A stretch of DNA of 49,912 nt. It comes from CALGFH01 sp036003705 (GTDB taxonomy: Bacteria > Actinomycetota > CALGFH01). Under the pieces are notes generated by a model. The model ran no database searches and was not told where the DNA came from. It saw nothing but the letters and a program-made list of their open reading frames with translations. Below, one piece after another: positions 29,836 to 37,233 of the stretch. Numbering within the stretch: the stretch's first letter is position 1; every line of letters begins with the position of its first letter. The stretch covers positions 1-49,912 of the forward strand of contig DASYSE010000081.1 of the NCBI GenBank assembly GCA_036003705.1. The letters are read 5' to 3'. The position numbers and the translations under genes were made by a program.

Positions 29836-31728
29836 TCAGCCGGCGAGGCGGCGGAGGTCGCCGAGGCGGACGGTGACGCCGGCGCGGTCCAGGTGCTCGA
29901 GCAGGGGGATGGCGGTCCGGCGGGTGGTGCGCAGGGCCTCCTTGGCCTCGGTGGCCGCGAACGGACGGCCGTCGGGGAAGGCGCGGCGCAGCGTCTCCAC
30001 CGCCGTCTCGAGGGTCGAGCGACCCAGATAGCTGCCTGGGGCGATGGCGACCAGCACGCCCAGCCGGACCAGCACGGCGGTCATCCGCCGGTCAGCCCCC
30101 AGCTCGGCCAGGGCGGCGTCTCCGAGCAGGTTCACCCCGCCCGCCTCGAGGGCCTGCTCGACCCGGGCCTGCAGCGCCTGCTGGGCCGGGTCGAGGACCA
30201 CCCCATGCCCGGGGCGCCGCAGGGTCGGCCCGTCCGCCACCAGCCGCCCGTCCGCGACCAGCGCCTCCACCACCTCCACCCCGGTGGCGAGCCCGCCCGC
30301 GGCGCGGGCGGCCTGGGCGGGGAGGCCCGGAGCGAGCGGGTCGGTGCGGTGGTGGCGGTCGACCGCCTCGAGGACCGCCGCCTGGGCGGCCTTCCAGGTG
30401 CCGGCGGTCCAGGCGAGGGTGCGGGACCGAACGACTGCAGGGGGCTCCGCCCCCCGCATGTCACCCGACACGGCGGCGGCCAGGGCGCCGGCCAGGGCGT
30501 CCGGGGCGATGCCGGCCAGGCGGGGGAGGTCGGCGAGTGGGACCACCCCGCGTTCGGCCAGCACCCGCGCGAGCAGCCCGGCCGGTCCGCCCGCCTCGCG
30601 GGCCTCCAGCGCCTCGGTGCGCCGGACCCGCCCGGCGGTGCCCCGGACGGCGGCCGGTGGGAACGGGTCGAGCACCAGTCCGCCGCCGACGGTCTCGTCG
30701 CGACCGCTGTCCCGCAGCACCACCGGCTCGAACACGTCCAGCACCAGCGGCCGCTCCAGGTGCAGCCGGACGAGGGCGTCGGTGCCGGGCCGGACCTCGG
30801 CGGCGTCGAGCGGCTGCAGGCGGGCGGCGGTCTCGGCCGCCCCGGCGTAGACCAGGTAGGCGCCGCGCCCGCGCAGCGGGGCCGGCGCACCGGCCAGGCA
30901 GCGCAGCCGGCAGTCGGCCGTTCTCGTCGGCGCCCACTGGCCGGGCAGCACCAGCACGTCGCCCCGGGCCACCTGGTCGGTGGCCACCCCGGCCAGGTTG
31001 ACGGCCACCCGCCGGGCGGGGGCGGCCGCGACCAGGGGGACGCCGTGGCCCTGGAGGCCGCGGATGCGGACCCTGCGCCCGGCCGGGAGCAGCTCGGCCT
31101 CGCCGTCGGCCCGCAGCGTCCCGCCGGACAGGGTCCCGGTGACCACCGTGCCGCTGCCCCGCATGGTGAAGACCCGGTCCACCGGGAGCCGGGGCCGGCC
31201 CCGGTCCGGCGGCTCGGGCAGCCGGTCCAGGACCGCGTCGAGGGCGGCCACCAGCGCGTCGAGGCCGAACCCGGAGGGAGCGGCGGTCGGCACGAGGGCC
31301 GCCCCGGCCAGGGTGGTGCCACCGAGCCGGTCGGCCACATCGGCGGCAACCCGGTCGCGGGTCGCCTGGTCGACCAGGTCGACCTTGGTCAGCGCGACCA
31401 CCCCGGCGGGGATGGCGAGCAGATCGAGGATGGCCAGGTGCTCGGCCGACTGGGGTCGCCAGCCCTCGGTGAGGTCGACCACGAACAGGGCGCAGTCGAC
31501 CCCGCCGACCCCGGCGAGCATGTTGTGGACGAAGCGCTCGTGGCCGGGGACGTCGACGAAGCCGACCTCCCGGCCCGACGGCAGGGCCGTCCAGGCGAAC
31601 CCGAGGTCGATGGTCATGCCGCGCGCCTTCTCCTCGGCCAGCCGGTCCGGGTCGGTCCCGGTGAGGGCCTGGATGAGCGCCGACTTGCCATGGTCGACAT
31701 GCCCGGCGGTCCCGATCACGTGGGGCAT
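29836..31728 (-). CDS. selB: Selenocysteine-specific elongation factor SelB
   Basis: A 630-residue translational GTPase that carries Sec-tRNA to UGA codons with a SECIS element. G motifs: AGHVDHGKS (8-16), RGMTIDLGFAW (switch I), DVPGHERFVHNM (G3) and TKVDLVD (G4). IDLGFA is the SelB-type effector loop. Domains 2 and 3 follow (VDRVFTMRGSGTVVTGTLSG). The C-terminal 250 residues contain winged-helix modules for SECIS binding (LPRLAGIAPDALAGAL, LRKP-like ends, RRTAIPLLEHLDRAGVTVRLG). The start overlaps the selA stop as TGATG. Together with SelA it shows that this organism uses selenocysteine. Confidence 0.93.
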   Translation of the reverse strand: MPHVIGTAGHVDHGKSALIQALTGTDPDRLAEEKARGMTIDLGFAWTALPSGREVGFVDVPGHERFVHNMLAGVGGVDCALFVVDLTEGWRPQSAEHLAILDLLAIPAGVVALTKVDLVDQATRDRVAADVADRLGGTTLAGAALVPTAAPSGFGLDALVAALDAVLDRLPEPPDRGRPRLPVDRVFTMRGSGTVVTGTLSGGTLRADGEAELLPAGRRVRIRGLQGHGVPLVAAAPARRVAVNLAGVATDQVARGDVLVLPGQWAPTRTADCRLRCLAGAPAPLRGRGAYLVYAGAAETAARLQPLDAAEVRPGTDALVRLHLERPLVLDVFEPVVLRDSGRDETVGGGLVLDPFPPAAVRGTAGRVRRTEALEAREAGGPAGLLARVLAERGVVPLADLPRLAGIAPDALAGALAAAVSGDMRGAEPPAVVRSRTLAWTAGTWKAAQAAVLEAVDRHHRTDPLAPGLPAQAARAAGGLATGVEVVEALVADGRLVADGPTLRRPGHGVVLDPAQQALQARVEQALEAGGVNLLGDAALAELGADRRMTAVLVRLGVLVAIAPGSYLGRSTLETAVETLRRAFPDGRPFAATEAKEALRTTRRTAIPLLEHLDRAGVTVRLGDLRRLAG

Positions 31729-33131
31729 CAGCGTGCGGGGCCTCGGGTCGGGGGGGTCCCGGGGGGTGCCTGCGGCCCCCCCGGTGGGTCCAGCGCCCGA
31801 ACCAGCGCCCGCGCCACCGGCTCGTCCTGCTCCGGCGGCACGGTGCGGAGGTCCAGGACGACCCGGCCCCGCTCGGCCCTCGCCACCACCGGCGGGTCGC
31901 CGGCGCGCAGGCGGGCCAGCACCGCCGCCTCGCCGACATGTCCCGCGTCGACCTCGACCAGGAAGCTCTCCAGGCCTTCGCCAGGCAGGCTGCCGCCGCC
32001 GGCCACGCTGGTCCCTCTGCGAACGGACGCCGCCGGGCCGACCGCCGCCGCCAGGGCGGCGGCCCGTGGCCGCAGGTCGGCAGCGGTCAGCAGCAGCGCC
32101 CGCCAGACCGGCAGCTGGTCGCGGCGGCCGGCCAGGTGGGCGGCCAGGGTCGCCTCGAGGGCGGCCAGGGTCAGCTTGTCGGCCCGGACCGCCCTGGCCA
32201 GGGGATGGCGGGCCAGCCGTCCGACCAGCTCGGCCCGGCCGACGACCAGACCGGCCTGGGGGCCGCCGACCAGCTTGTCGCCGGAGAACAGCACCAGGTC
32301 GGCGCCGGCGCGGAGGCTGTCGGGGACCGACGGTTCGGCCCCCAGCTCGCCGGCCAGCAGCCCCGAGCCGACGTCGTGGAGCAGGGGCAGGCCGTGCTCG
32401 TGGGCGAGGGCGGCCAGCTCGGTCAGGGCCGGGCGGGTGGTGAAGCCCTCGACCCGGTAGTTGGACGGGTGCACGGCCAGCACCAGGGCGGTGTCCTGGC
32501 CGACCCCGCCGGCGTAGTCACGCAGGTGGGTGCGGTTGGTGGTGCCGACCTCGCGGAGCACCACCCCAGCCGCCTCCATCACCTGGGGGAGGCGGAACTC
32601 GCCGCCGATCTCGATCAGCTCGCCCCGGGAGACCAGCACCTCCCGGCCTCTGGCCAGGCAGCCGAGGGCGAGCAGCAGCGCCCCGGCCGCGTTGTTGACG
32701 GCGAGCGCGGCCTCGGCGCCGGCAGCTTCGCGCAGCAACGTCTCGGCGGCCGCCCCGCGCCGTCCTCTGGCCCCGGCGGCCAGGTCGTACTCGACGGTGG
32801 CGTAGCCGGCGGCCTCGGCAACCGCCGCCATGGCCGCCTCCGACAGCGGCGCCCGTCCCAGGTTGGTGTGCAGCACCACCCCGGTGGCGTTGACCACCGC
32901 GCGCGTCCGGTGCGCCCAGCGGCCGTCAAGCTCGCCGGCGATCCTGGCCGCCAGGTCGTCCACTCCGGGCACGGGACTGCCACCCATCGCAGCGCGCCGG
33001 CTGGCGTCCAGCGCCCGCCTGGCCGCGCCGAGCACCGGGGCGCGCCCGAACGCGGCCGCCCGGTCGACGAGGAGCGGGTGCCCGAGCAGGACGTCCATGT
33101 TGGGCAGCAGCCGGCGGGGATCGGTGGCCAT
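31728..33131 (-). CDS. selA: L-seryl-tRNA(Sec) selenium transferase SelA
   Basis: A 467-residue PLP enzyme that converts Ser-tRNA(Sec) to Sec-tRNA(Sec) using selenophosphate. The N-terminal DPRRLLPNMDVLLGHP and RAVVNATGVVLHTNLGRAPL are SelA signatures; AALAVNNAAGALLLAL, GEFRLPQVMEAAGVVLREVG and TNRTHLRDYA follow. The PLP lysine is in LFSGDKLVGGPQAG. ATG 33131 is chosen because homology starts there. A GACAAT box 6 nt upstream hints at a leaderless start. The last 20 residues (DPPGGPQAPPGTPPTRG) come from a G-run DNA motif also found at other gene ends in this window and are probably not part of the fold. Confidence 0.93.
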   Translation of the reverse strand: MATDPRRLLPNMDVLLGHPLLVDRAAAFGRAPVLGAARRALDASRRAAMGGSPVPGVDDLAARIAGELDGRWAHRTRAVVNATGVVLHTNLGRAPLSEAAMAAVAEAAGYATVEYDLAAGARGRRGAAAETLLREAAGAEAALAVNNAAGALLLALGCLARGREVLVSRGELIEIGGEFRLPQVMEAAGVVLREVGTTNRTHLRDYAGGVGQDTALVLAVHPSNYRVEGFTTRPALTELAALAHEHGLPLLHDVGSGLLAGELGAEPSVPDSLRAGADLVLFSGDKLVGGPQAGLVVGRAELVGRLARHPLARAVRADKLTLAALEATLAAHLAGRRDQLPVWRALLLTAADLRPRAAALAAAVGPAASVRRGTSVAGGGSLPGEGLESFLVEVDAGHVGEAAVLARLRAGDPPVVARAERGRVVLDLRTVPPEQDEPVARALVRALDPPGGPQAPPGTPPTRGPAR

Positions 33132-33137
33132 GCCCCC

Positions 33138-33143
33138 ATTGTC
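33138..33143 (-). promoter_or_regulatory. Possible -10 (GACAAT) of selA
   Basis: GACAAT on the minus strand ends 6 nt before the selA ATG at 33131, the same spacing as four TAnnnT boxes elsewhere. The first base deviates from the TA consensus, so this is the weakest of the set. Confidence 0.3.
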
Positions 33144-33225
33144 GACGACCCGCGGTCGCGGTGCTCGGAGGCGACCGGCTGGACGTACCATCCGGCTGTC
33201 CGGAACCGGCGAGAGGAGGACCAGC

Positions 33226-34149
33226 GTGGCCGTTGCCCCGCGCCCGGCCGCGACCGTGGTCCTGCTCCGCGACGGACGGGACGGGCCCGAGGCCTATCTG
33301 CAGCGGCGGCCGATGCACCTGGGGTTCGCGGGCGGGCTCTGGGTGTTCCCCGGCGGCCGGGTCGACGAGGCCGACCGCGACCCGGCGGTCGACGCGAGCT
33401 GGACCGGGCCGTCCCCGGCGACCTGGGCCGAGCGCCTCGGGCTGCCACTCGCCGAGGCTCGCGGGCACGTGGTCGCCGCCTGCCGGGAGACCCTGGAGGA
33501 GGCCGGTCTGCTGCTGGCCGAGCCGGCGCCCGGTGCCAAGCAGCTGGCCGATGCCAGGCGCGAGCTGCTGGCCGGAGCCCTCGGCTTTGCCGAGCTGCTC
33601 GCCGGGCTCGGGGTGCGGCTGGACGCGGACCGGCTGCGCTACTGGGCCTGGTGGGTGACGCCGGAGGCGGAGACGCGCCGCTACGACACCCGCTTCTTCG
33701 TCGCCGGGCTGCCCGCCGACGCCGCTGTCACCGCGCACCCGGCCGAGGTGGAGCGGGAACGCTGGCTGCCGGTGGCCGCGGCCGCCGACGACCAGAGCCT
33801 GCCGATGCTTCCCCCGACCCGCTACAGCCTGCGCGACCTGGCCGGGTTCGCCTCGGTGGCCGAGGCTCTGGCGGCCGGCGGCGACCGGCCGGTCGAGCGC
33901 ATCCTGCCCGTCCTGGACGGCGCCAACCTGGTCATGCCCTGGCTGGAGCGCTACCCGGTGCCGTTCCCGGTCCGGGAGCGTGGCAGCCCCCCGGTGGAGG
34001 CCGGGGGGTCCGGGGGGCTCAGGGAGCGGAGTGGCAGCCCCCCGGTGGAGGCCGGGGGGCTCAGGGAGCGGAGCGGCAGCCCCTCGGTGGGGTCCGGGGG
34101 GTCCGGGGGCGTCAGGGAGCGGAGTGGCAGCCCTCCGGTGGACCGATGA
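33226..34149 (+). CDS. Nudix hydrolase (NUDT19-like) with repeat-derived C-terminal tail
   Basis: A 307-residue protein, GTG 33226 behind GAGAGGAGGA. The Nudix domain begins PAATVVLLRDG and has GGLWVFPGGRVDEAD, a long insertion, then the catalytic RETLEEAGLLL. The split Nudix box with its insertion is typical of the NUDT7/NUDT19 CoA- or acyl-CoA-hydrolase-like branch. YWAWWVTPEAETRRYDTRFFVA and LPPTRYSLRDLA support this. Residues from about 250 on are four imperfect repeats of the type RERSGSPPVEAGG, encoded by a G-run DNA repeat, and do not belong to the usual fold. The stop overlaps the ATG of the next gene (ATGA). The pairing with the MBL hydrolase is common in actinobacteria. Confidence 0.88.
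   Translation: MAVAPRPAATVVLLRDGRDGPEAYLQRRPMHLGFAGGLWVFPGGRVDEADRDPAVDASWTGPSPATWAERLGLPLAEARGHVVAACRETLEEAGLLLAEPAPGAKQLADARRELLAGALGFAELLAGLGVRLDADRLRYWAWWVTPEAETRRYDTRFFVAGLPADAAVTAHPAEVERERWLPVAAAADDQSLPMLPPTRYSLRDLAGFASVAEALAAGGDRPVERILPVLDGANLVMPWLERYPVPFPVRERGSPPVEAGGSGGLRERSGSPPVEAGGLRERSGSPSVGSGGSGGVRERSGSPPVDR
33975..34145 (+). repeat. Four-copy G-run tandem repeat inside the Nudix gene 3' end
   Basis: Units begin GGGAGCG and continue GGAGTGGCAGCCCCCCGGTGG and GGCCGGGGGG; copies start near 33975, 34022, 34064 and 34115, spaced about 42-51 bp with internal length changes of multiples of three. The reading frame is kept throughout, giving RERSGSPPVEAGG-like peptides. The many G runs could form quadruplexes on the coding strand. 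Related G-run tracts occur at the 3' ends of selA (31741-31790) and the MFS gene (43835-43888). Confidence 0.8.
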
Positions 34150-34973
34150 CCGAGGCCTGGAGCCCGAGGGTGGCCCGGGTGCTGGCGCCCAACCCGTCGC
34201 CGCTGACCCTGGAGGGGACCAACACCTTCGTGGTCGCCGAGCCGGAGGCACGGACGGCAGTCGTGATCGACCCGGGCCCGGCCGACGACGGGCACGCGCT
34301 GCGGGTCGTGCGGGCCTGCGCCGGCCGCGAGGTCGAGCTGGTGCTGCTCACCCACACCCACGTCGACCACGCCGAGGGGGCCATCGCCTTCGCCGACCGG
34401 GTCGGCGCGCCGCTGGCCGCGCTCGCCCCCGGCTGGGCCACGCCGGGCGCCCCCGACCTGGCCTCGGGCGCCCCGCTGGCCGCCGCCGGGCTGGAGCTGC
34501 GGCCGTTGCCGACGCCCGGCCACGCCGCCGACCACTGCTGCTTCCTGCTGGCGGCCGAGCGGGCCGCCTTCACCGGCGACCACGTGCTCGGGCGCGGCAC
34601 CACCGTGGTCGAGTGGCCGGGAGGGGACATGGCCGACTACCTGGCCTCGCTGGAGCTGCTGCTCGAGCATGACCCCGACCGCCTGTACCCGGGTCATGGG
34701 CCCCTGGTGACCGACGCCAGGGAACGGGTCGAGGGCTACCTGGTCCACCGTCGCCTGCGGGAGGCGCAGGTGCTGGCCGCCCTGCAGGCCGGCGACCGCA
34801 CCCCGGCCGAGGTCGTCGCCCGGGTCTACGCCGAGGTCGACCCGGCCCTGCACCCGGCGGCCGAGCTGTCGGTCCGCGCCCACCTGGCCAAGCTGGCCGG
34901 CGAGGGCCGGGTCCTGGCCGACCCGCCCGGCCAGCGCTTCCACCCGGCAGCGGCCGGGCGGACCGGAGCCTAG
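34146..34973 (+). CDS. Metallo-beta-lactamase-fold hydrolase (LACTB2-like)
   Basis: A 275-residue MBL-fold enzyme, ATG overlapping the Nudix stop. Motifs: NPSPLTLEGTNTFVV, VIDPGPADDGH, LLTHTHVDHAEGA (HxHxDH metal ligands), LPTPGHAADHCCFLL, FTGDHVLGRGTTVVEWPGGD and LYPGHGPLV. The C-terminal winged-helix-like region (about 205-265, REAQVLAALQAGDRTPAEVV) is typical of LACTB2-type hydrolases, which include endoribonucleases and thioesterases. M. tuberculosis Rv3677c is a similar gene in the same broader neighbourhood (from memory). The coupling to the Nudix hydrolase suggests linked steps in cofactor or nucleotide clearance, but the substrate is unknown. Confidence 0.9.
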   Translation: MTEAWSPRVARVLAPNPSPLTLEGTNTFVVAEPEARTAVVIDPGPADDGHALRVVRACAGREVELVLLTHTHVDHAEGAIAFADRVGAPLAALAPGWATPGAPDLASGAPLAAAGLELRPLPTPGHAADHCCFLLAAERAAFTGDHVLGRGTTVVEWPGGDMADYLASLELLLEHDPDRLYPGHGPLVTDARERVEGYLVHRRLREAQVLAALQAGDRTPAEVVARVYAEVDPALHPAAELSVRAHLAKLAGEGRVLADPPGQRFHPAAAGRTGA

Positions 34974-35250
34974 CCTGCACCCGAAAGCTGCCCTCCTTGG
35001 CCCGGGAATGAGACCTTCAGCAAGCCGCCTCCAGCTCGAGGAGGGCTCGTGCATGCTCACGATGGCCACGCGTGAGAGCGCCGGTGAGTAGCCGAGGTTT
35101 GCGGAATATCTCAAGATCGCCGAGCGGGAAGTCCTCGACTTGATGTCAGCGCCACGAGACCGGAGGCTCCTCCCTGCGTTGCCCGGAACCGGCCCCCAGA
35201 AGACCGCCACCGATCAGGTTGGACGCATACGTGAGCGAGGAGCGTCATCC

Positions 35251-37233
35251 ATGGCAGGGGCCAGGCTCGGGGTTGACGTAGGTGGGACCTTCACCGACCT
35301 CGTCGCGCTGGTGGAGGGCGGGCTGATCACGGCCAAGGTGCCGTCGACCCCCGATAACCAAGCGCACGGGGTGGTGCGTGCACTCGAGGTGGCCCAGCTT
35401 GCCCCCGGTGCAGTCGCGAGCTTCACTCACGGATCCACGGTGGCTACCAACGCTCTGCTCGAGCGTCGCGGCGCCCGCACGGCTTTGATAACCACCGAAG
35501 GTTTCCGGGATGTGATCGAGATCGGTCGACAGAACCGCCCGGCGCTCTACGATCTGGCCCGGGATCGGCCGGCCACCCTGGTCCCACGCGAGCTGCGCTT
35601 CACAGTCCGGGAACGCATGAGTCCGGACGGAGTTCTGGTTCCGCTTGATGAGGGATCTCTGCGCGCCACCGTGGATGATTGCCGCGAGGCCAATGTGGAA
35701 GCGGTCGCCGTCTGCTTGTTGTTCGGATTCCTCCATCCCGAGCACGAGCAGAGGATCGGGGAGGCGCTCCGCGAAACCCTGCCAGGCGTGCAAGTGTCGC
35801 TGTCGTCCGAGGTGCTGCCTGAATTCCGTGAATACGAGCGCTGTTCCACTACCGTCTGCAATAGCTACCTGACCCCTAGGCTCGCCGCCTATCTGCGAAG
35901 CCTTGCCAACCAGGTGGGGGCACTCGGCCTGCCGACCCCCCTGGTGATGCAATCCTCGGGCGGTGCGGCCGAGATCGAGACAGCGGCGGCCCACGCCGCC
36001 AGCTGCATCCTCTCCGGCCCGGCGGGCGGGGTTGTCGGTGCCGCATGGGTCGCCGGGCTGAGCGGATTCCATGACCTCCTCACCTTTGACATGGGCGGAA
36101 CCTCGACGGACGTGGCACCCGTGCTGGGGGGCAATGTCCAGACAACGACGGAATCGGTGGTGGCTGGGGTGCCGATCAAGCTACCGATGGTCGACGTGCA
36201 CACGGTCAGCGCCGGAGGTGGCTCCATTGCCTGGGTCGACGCCGGAGGCGCCCTGCGCGTCGGCCCCCATTCGGCCGGTGCGGACCCCGGCCCAGCCGCC
36301 TATGGCCGCGGCGGCAACGAGCCTACTGTCACCGATGCCAACCTGTTCCTGGGTTACCTGCCAGATGGCGCTGAGTTGGGCGGCGAAGTACGGCTTGATC
36401 GTGACCGGGCTGCGGCCGCGCTTCGCCGCGCCGGTGAGCAGACCGGCTTGGACGTCGAGGAAACGGCGCGCGCCATCATCTGTGTAGCCGATGCCGAGAT
36501 GGTACGGGCCTTGCGCGTCATCAGCATCGAGCGGGGACTCGACCCTCGTGAGCTGAGTCTCGTTGCCTTCGGCGGCGCCGGGGGCCTCCACGCCTGCGCC
36601 TTGGCCGAGGACCTGGACATTGGCCGGATTCTCGTCCCACTCGCCGCCGGCGTGCTGAGCGCCCTTGGCCTGGCCATCTCGGACGTACGCCGCGATCATG
36701 TTTACCCGTTTCTGGCTGCGCTGGAGGCCGCCGACCCGGATGACGTGGAGGCATGCTTCGCAGAACTCGAAGCCCGCGCTCGCGAGCAGCTCGTAAACGA
36801 CGCGCGTCTCACTCTCGCTCGCCTCGCCGACGTTCGCTATCAGGGCCAGTCGTTCGAGCTCACGGTGAGCGCCGAGGGCCTGGAGGGATTGGCTGGCCGC
36901 TTCCACGTCGAGCACCAGCGCCGCTATGGCCATCGTATGGAGGACGAGGTGGTAGAGCTCGTAAACCTCCGCCTCATCGCCACCGTGCCCCGCGACAAGC
37001 CCGACTTCCATGAAGAGAGCCTGAGCCGGGAAGCCACCGCGGCCCGCCGTAGGGCCATCTTTGATGGCACCTGGCGGGACATTGATGTATACCAGCGCGC
37101 TGATCTCGGCGCCGGCGCCAAGCTTCGAGGGCCCGTAGTGGTGGAATTCGCTGAGTCGACCCTGGTCGTCCGTCCCAGTTGGCAGGCGACCGTGGACGGG
37201 GTGGGTACGCTGATCTTGGAGCGGCAGAGGTGA
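35251..37233 (+). CDS. hyuA: Hydantoinase/oxoprolinase subunit A (HyuA)
   Basis: A 660-residue ATP-dependent hydantoinase-family subunit. It begins GVDVGGTFTDLVAL (phosphate-1 motif of the actin-like ATPase fold), with GSTVATNALLERRGARTALI, TEGFRDVIEIGRQNRPALYDL, PLVMQSSGGA, LSGPAGGVVGAAW, FDMGGTSTDVAPV and GGSIAWVDAGGALRVGPHSAG. Such A subunits act with a B subunit on N-methylhydantoin, 5-oxoproline, acetone or acetophenone; the sequence does not tell which. ATG 35251 follows GCGAGGAGC. The 277 bp before it hold no gene I can recognise. A and T at third codon positions are more frequent than in all neighbours, which suggests recent acquisition. Confidence 0.9.
   Translation: MAGARLGVDVGGTFTDLVALVEGGLITAKVPSTPDNQAHGVVRALEVAQLAPGAVASFTHGSTVATNALLERRGARTALITTEGFRDVIEIGRQNRPALYDLARDRPATLVPRELRFTVRERMSPDGVLVPLDEGSLRATVDDCREANVEAVAVCLLFGFLHPEHEQRIGEALRETLPGVQVSLSSEVLPEFREYERCSTTVCNSYLTPRLAAYLRSLANQVGALGLPTPLVMQSSGGAAEIETAAAHAASCILSGPAGGVVGAAWVAGLSGFHDLLTFDMGGTSTDVAPVLGGNVQTTTESVVAGVPIKLPMVDVHTVSAGGGSIAWVDAGGALRVGPHSAGADPGPAAYGRGGNEPTVTDANLFLGYLPDGAELGGEVRLDRDRAAAALRRAGEQTGLDVEETARAIICVADAEMVRALRVISIERGLDPRELSLVAFGGAGGLHACALAEDLDIGRILVPLAAGVLSALGLAISDVRRDHVYPFLAALEAADPDDVEACFAELEARAREQLVNDARLTLARLADVRYQGQSFELTVSAEGLEGLAGRFHVEHQRRYGHRMEDEVVELVNLRLIATVPRDKPDFHEESLSREATAARRRAIFDGTWRDIDVYQRADLGAGAKLRGPVVVEFAESTLVVRPSWQATVDGVGTLILERQR

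Noticed and set aside
29680..32460. A 926-codon plus-strand frame opposite selB
   Set aside because: Antisense shadow of selA/selB/clpS; no domain signature, composition typical of the complement of GC-rich genes.
33132..33225. tRNA-Sec gene between selA and the Nudix gene
   Set aside because: The 94 bp do not fold into an extended-arm tRNA with a TCA anticodon; the sequence contains only promoter and ribosome-site elements.
31938..34145. A long plus-strand frame that runs into the MBL hydrolase
   Set aside because: Only the part from ATG 34146 shows MBL motifs; the upstream part is antisense to selA and out of frame with the Nudix gene.
33975..34145. CRISPR array
   Set aside because: Repeats are contiguous, in-frame with a gene, without unique spacers of constant length, and no cas genes are near.
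34974..35250. Hidden gene between the MBL and hyuA genes
   Set aside because: Short frames such as one reading EYLKIAEREVLDLMSA on the plus strand are closed by nearby stops and have no ribosome site; nothing recognisable remains.
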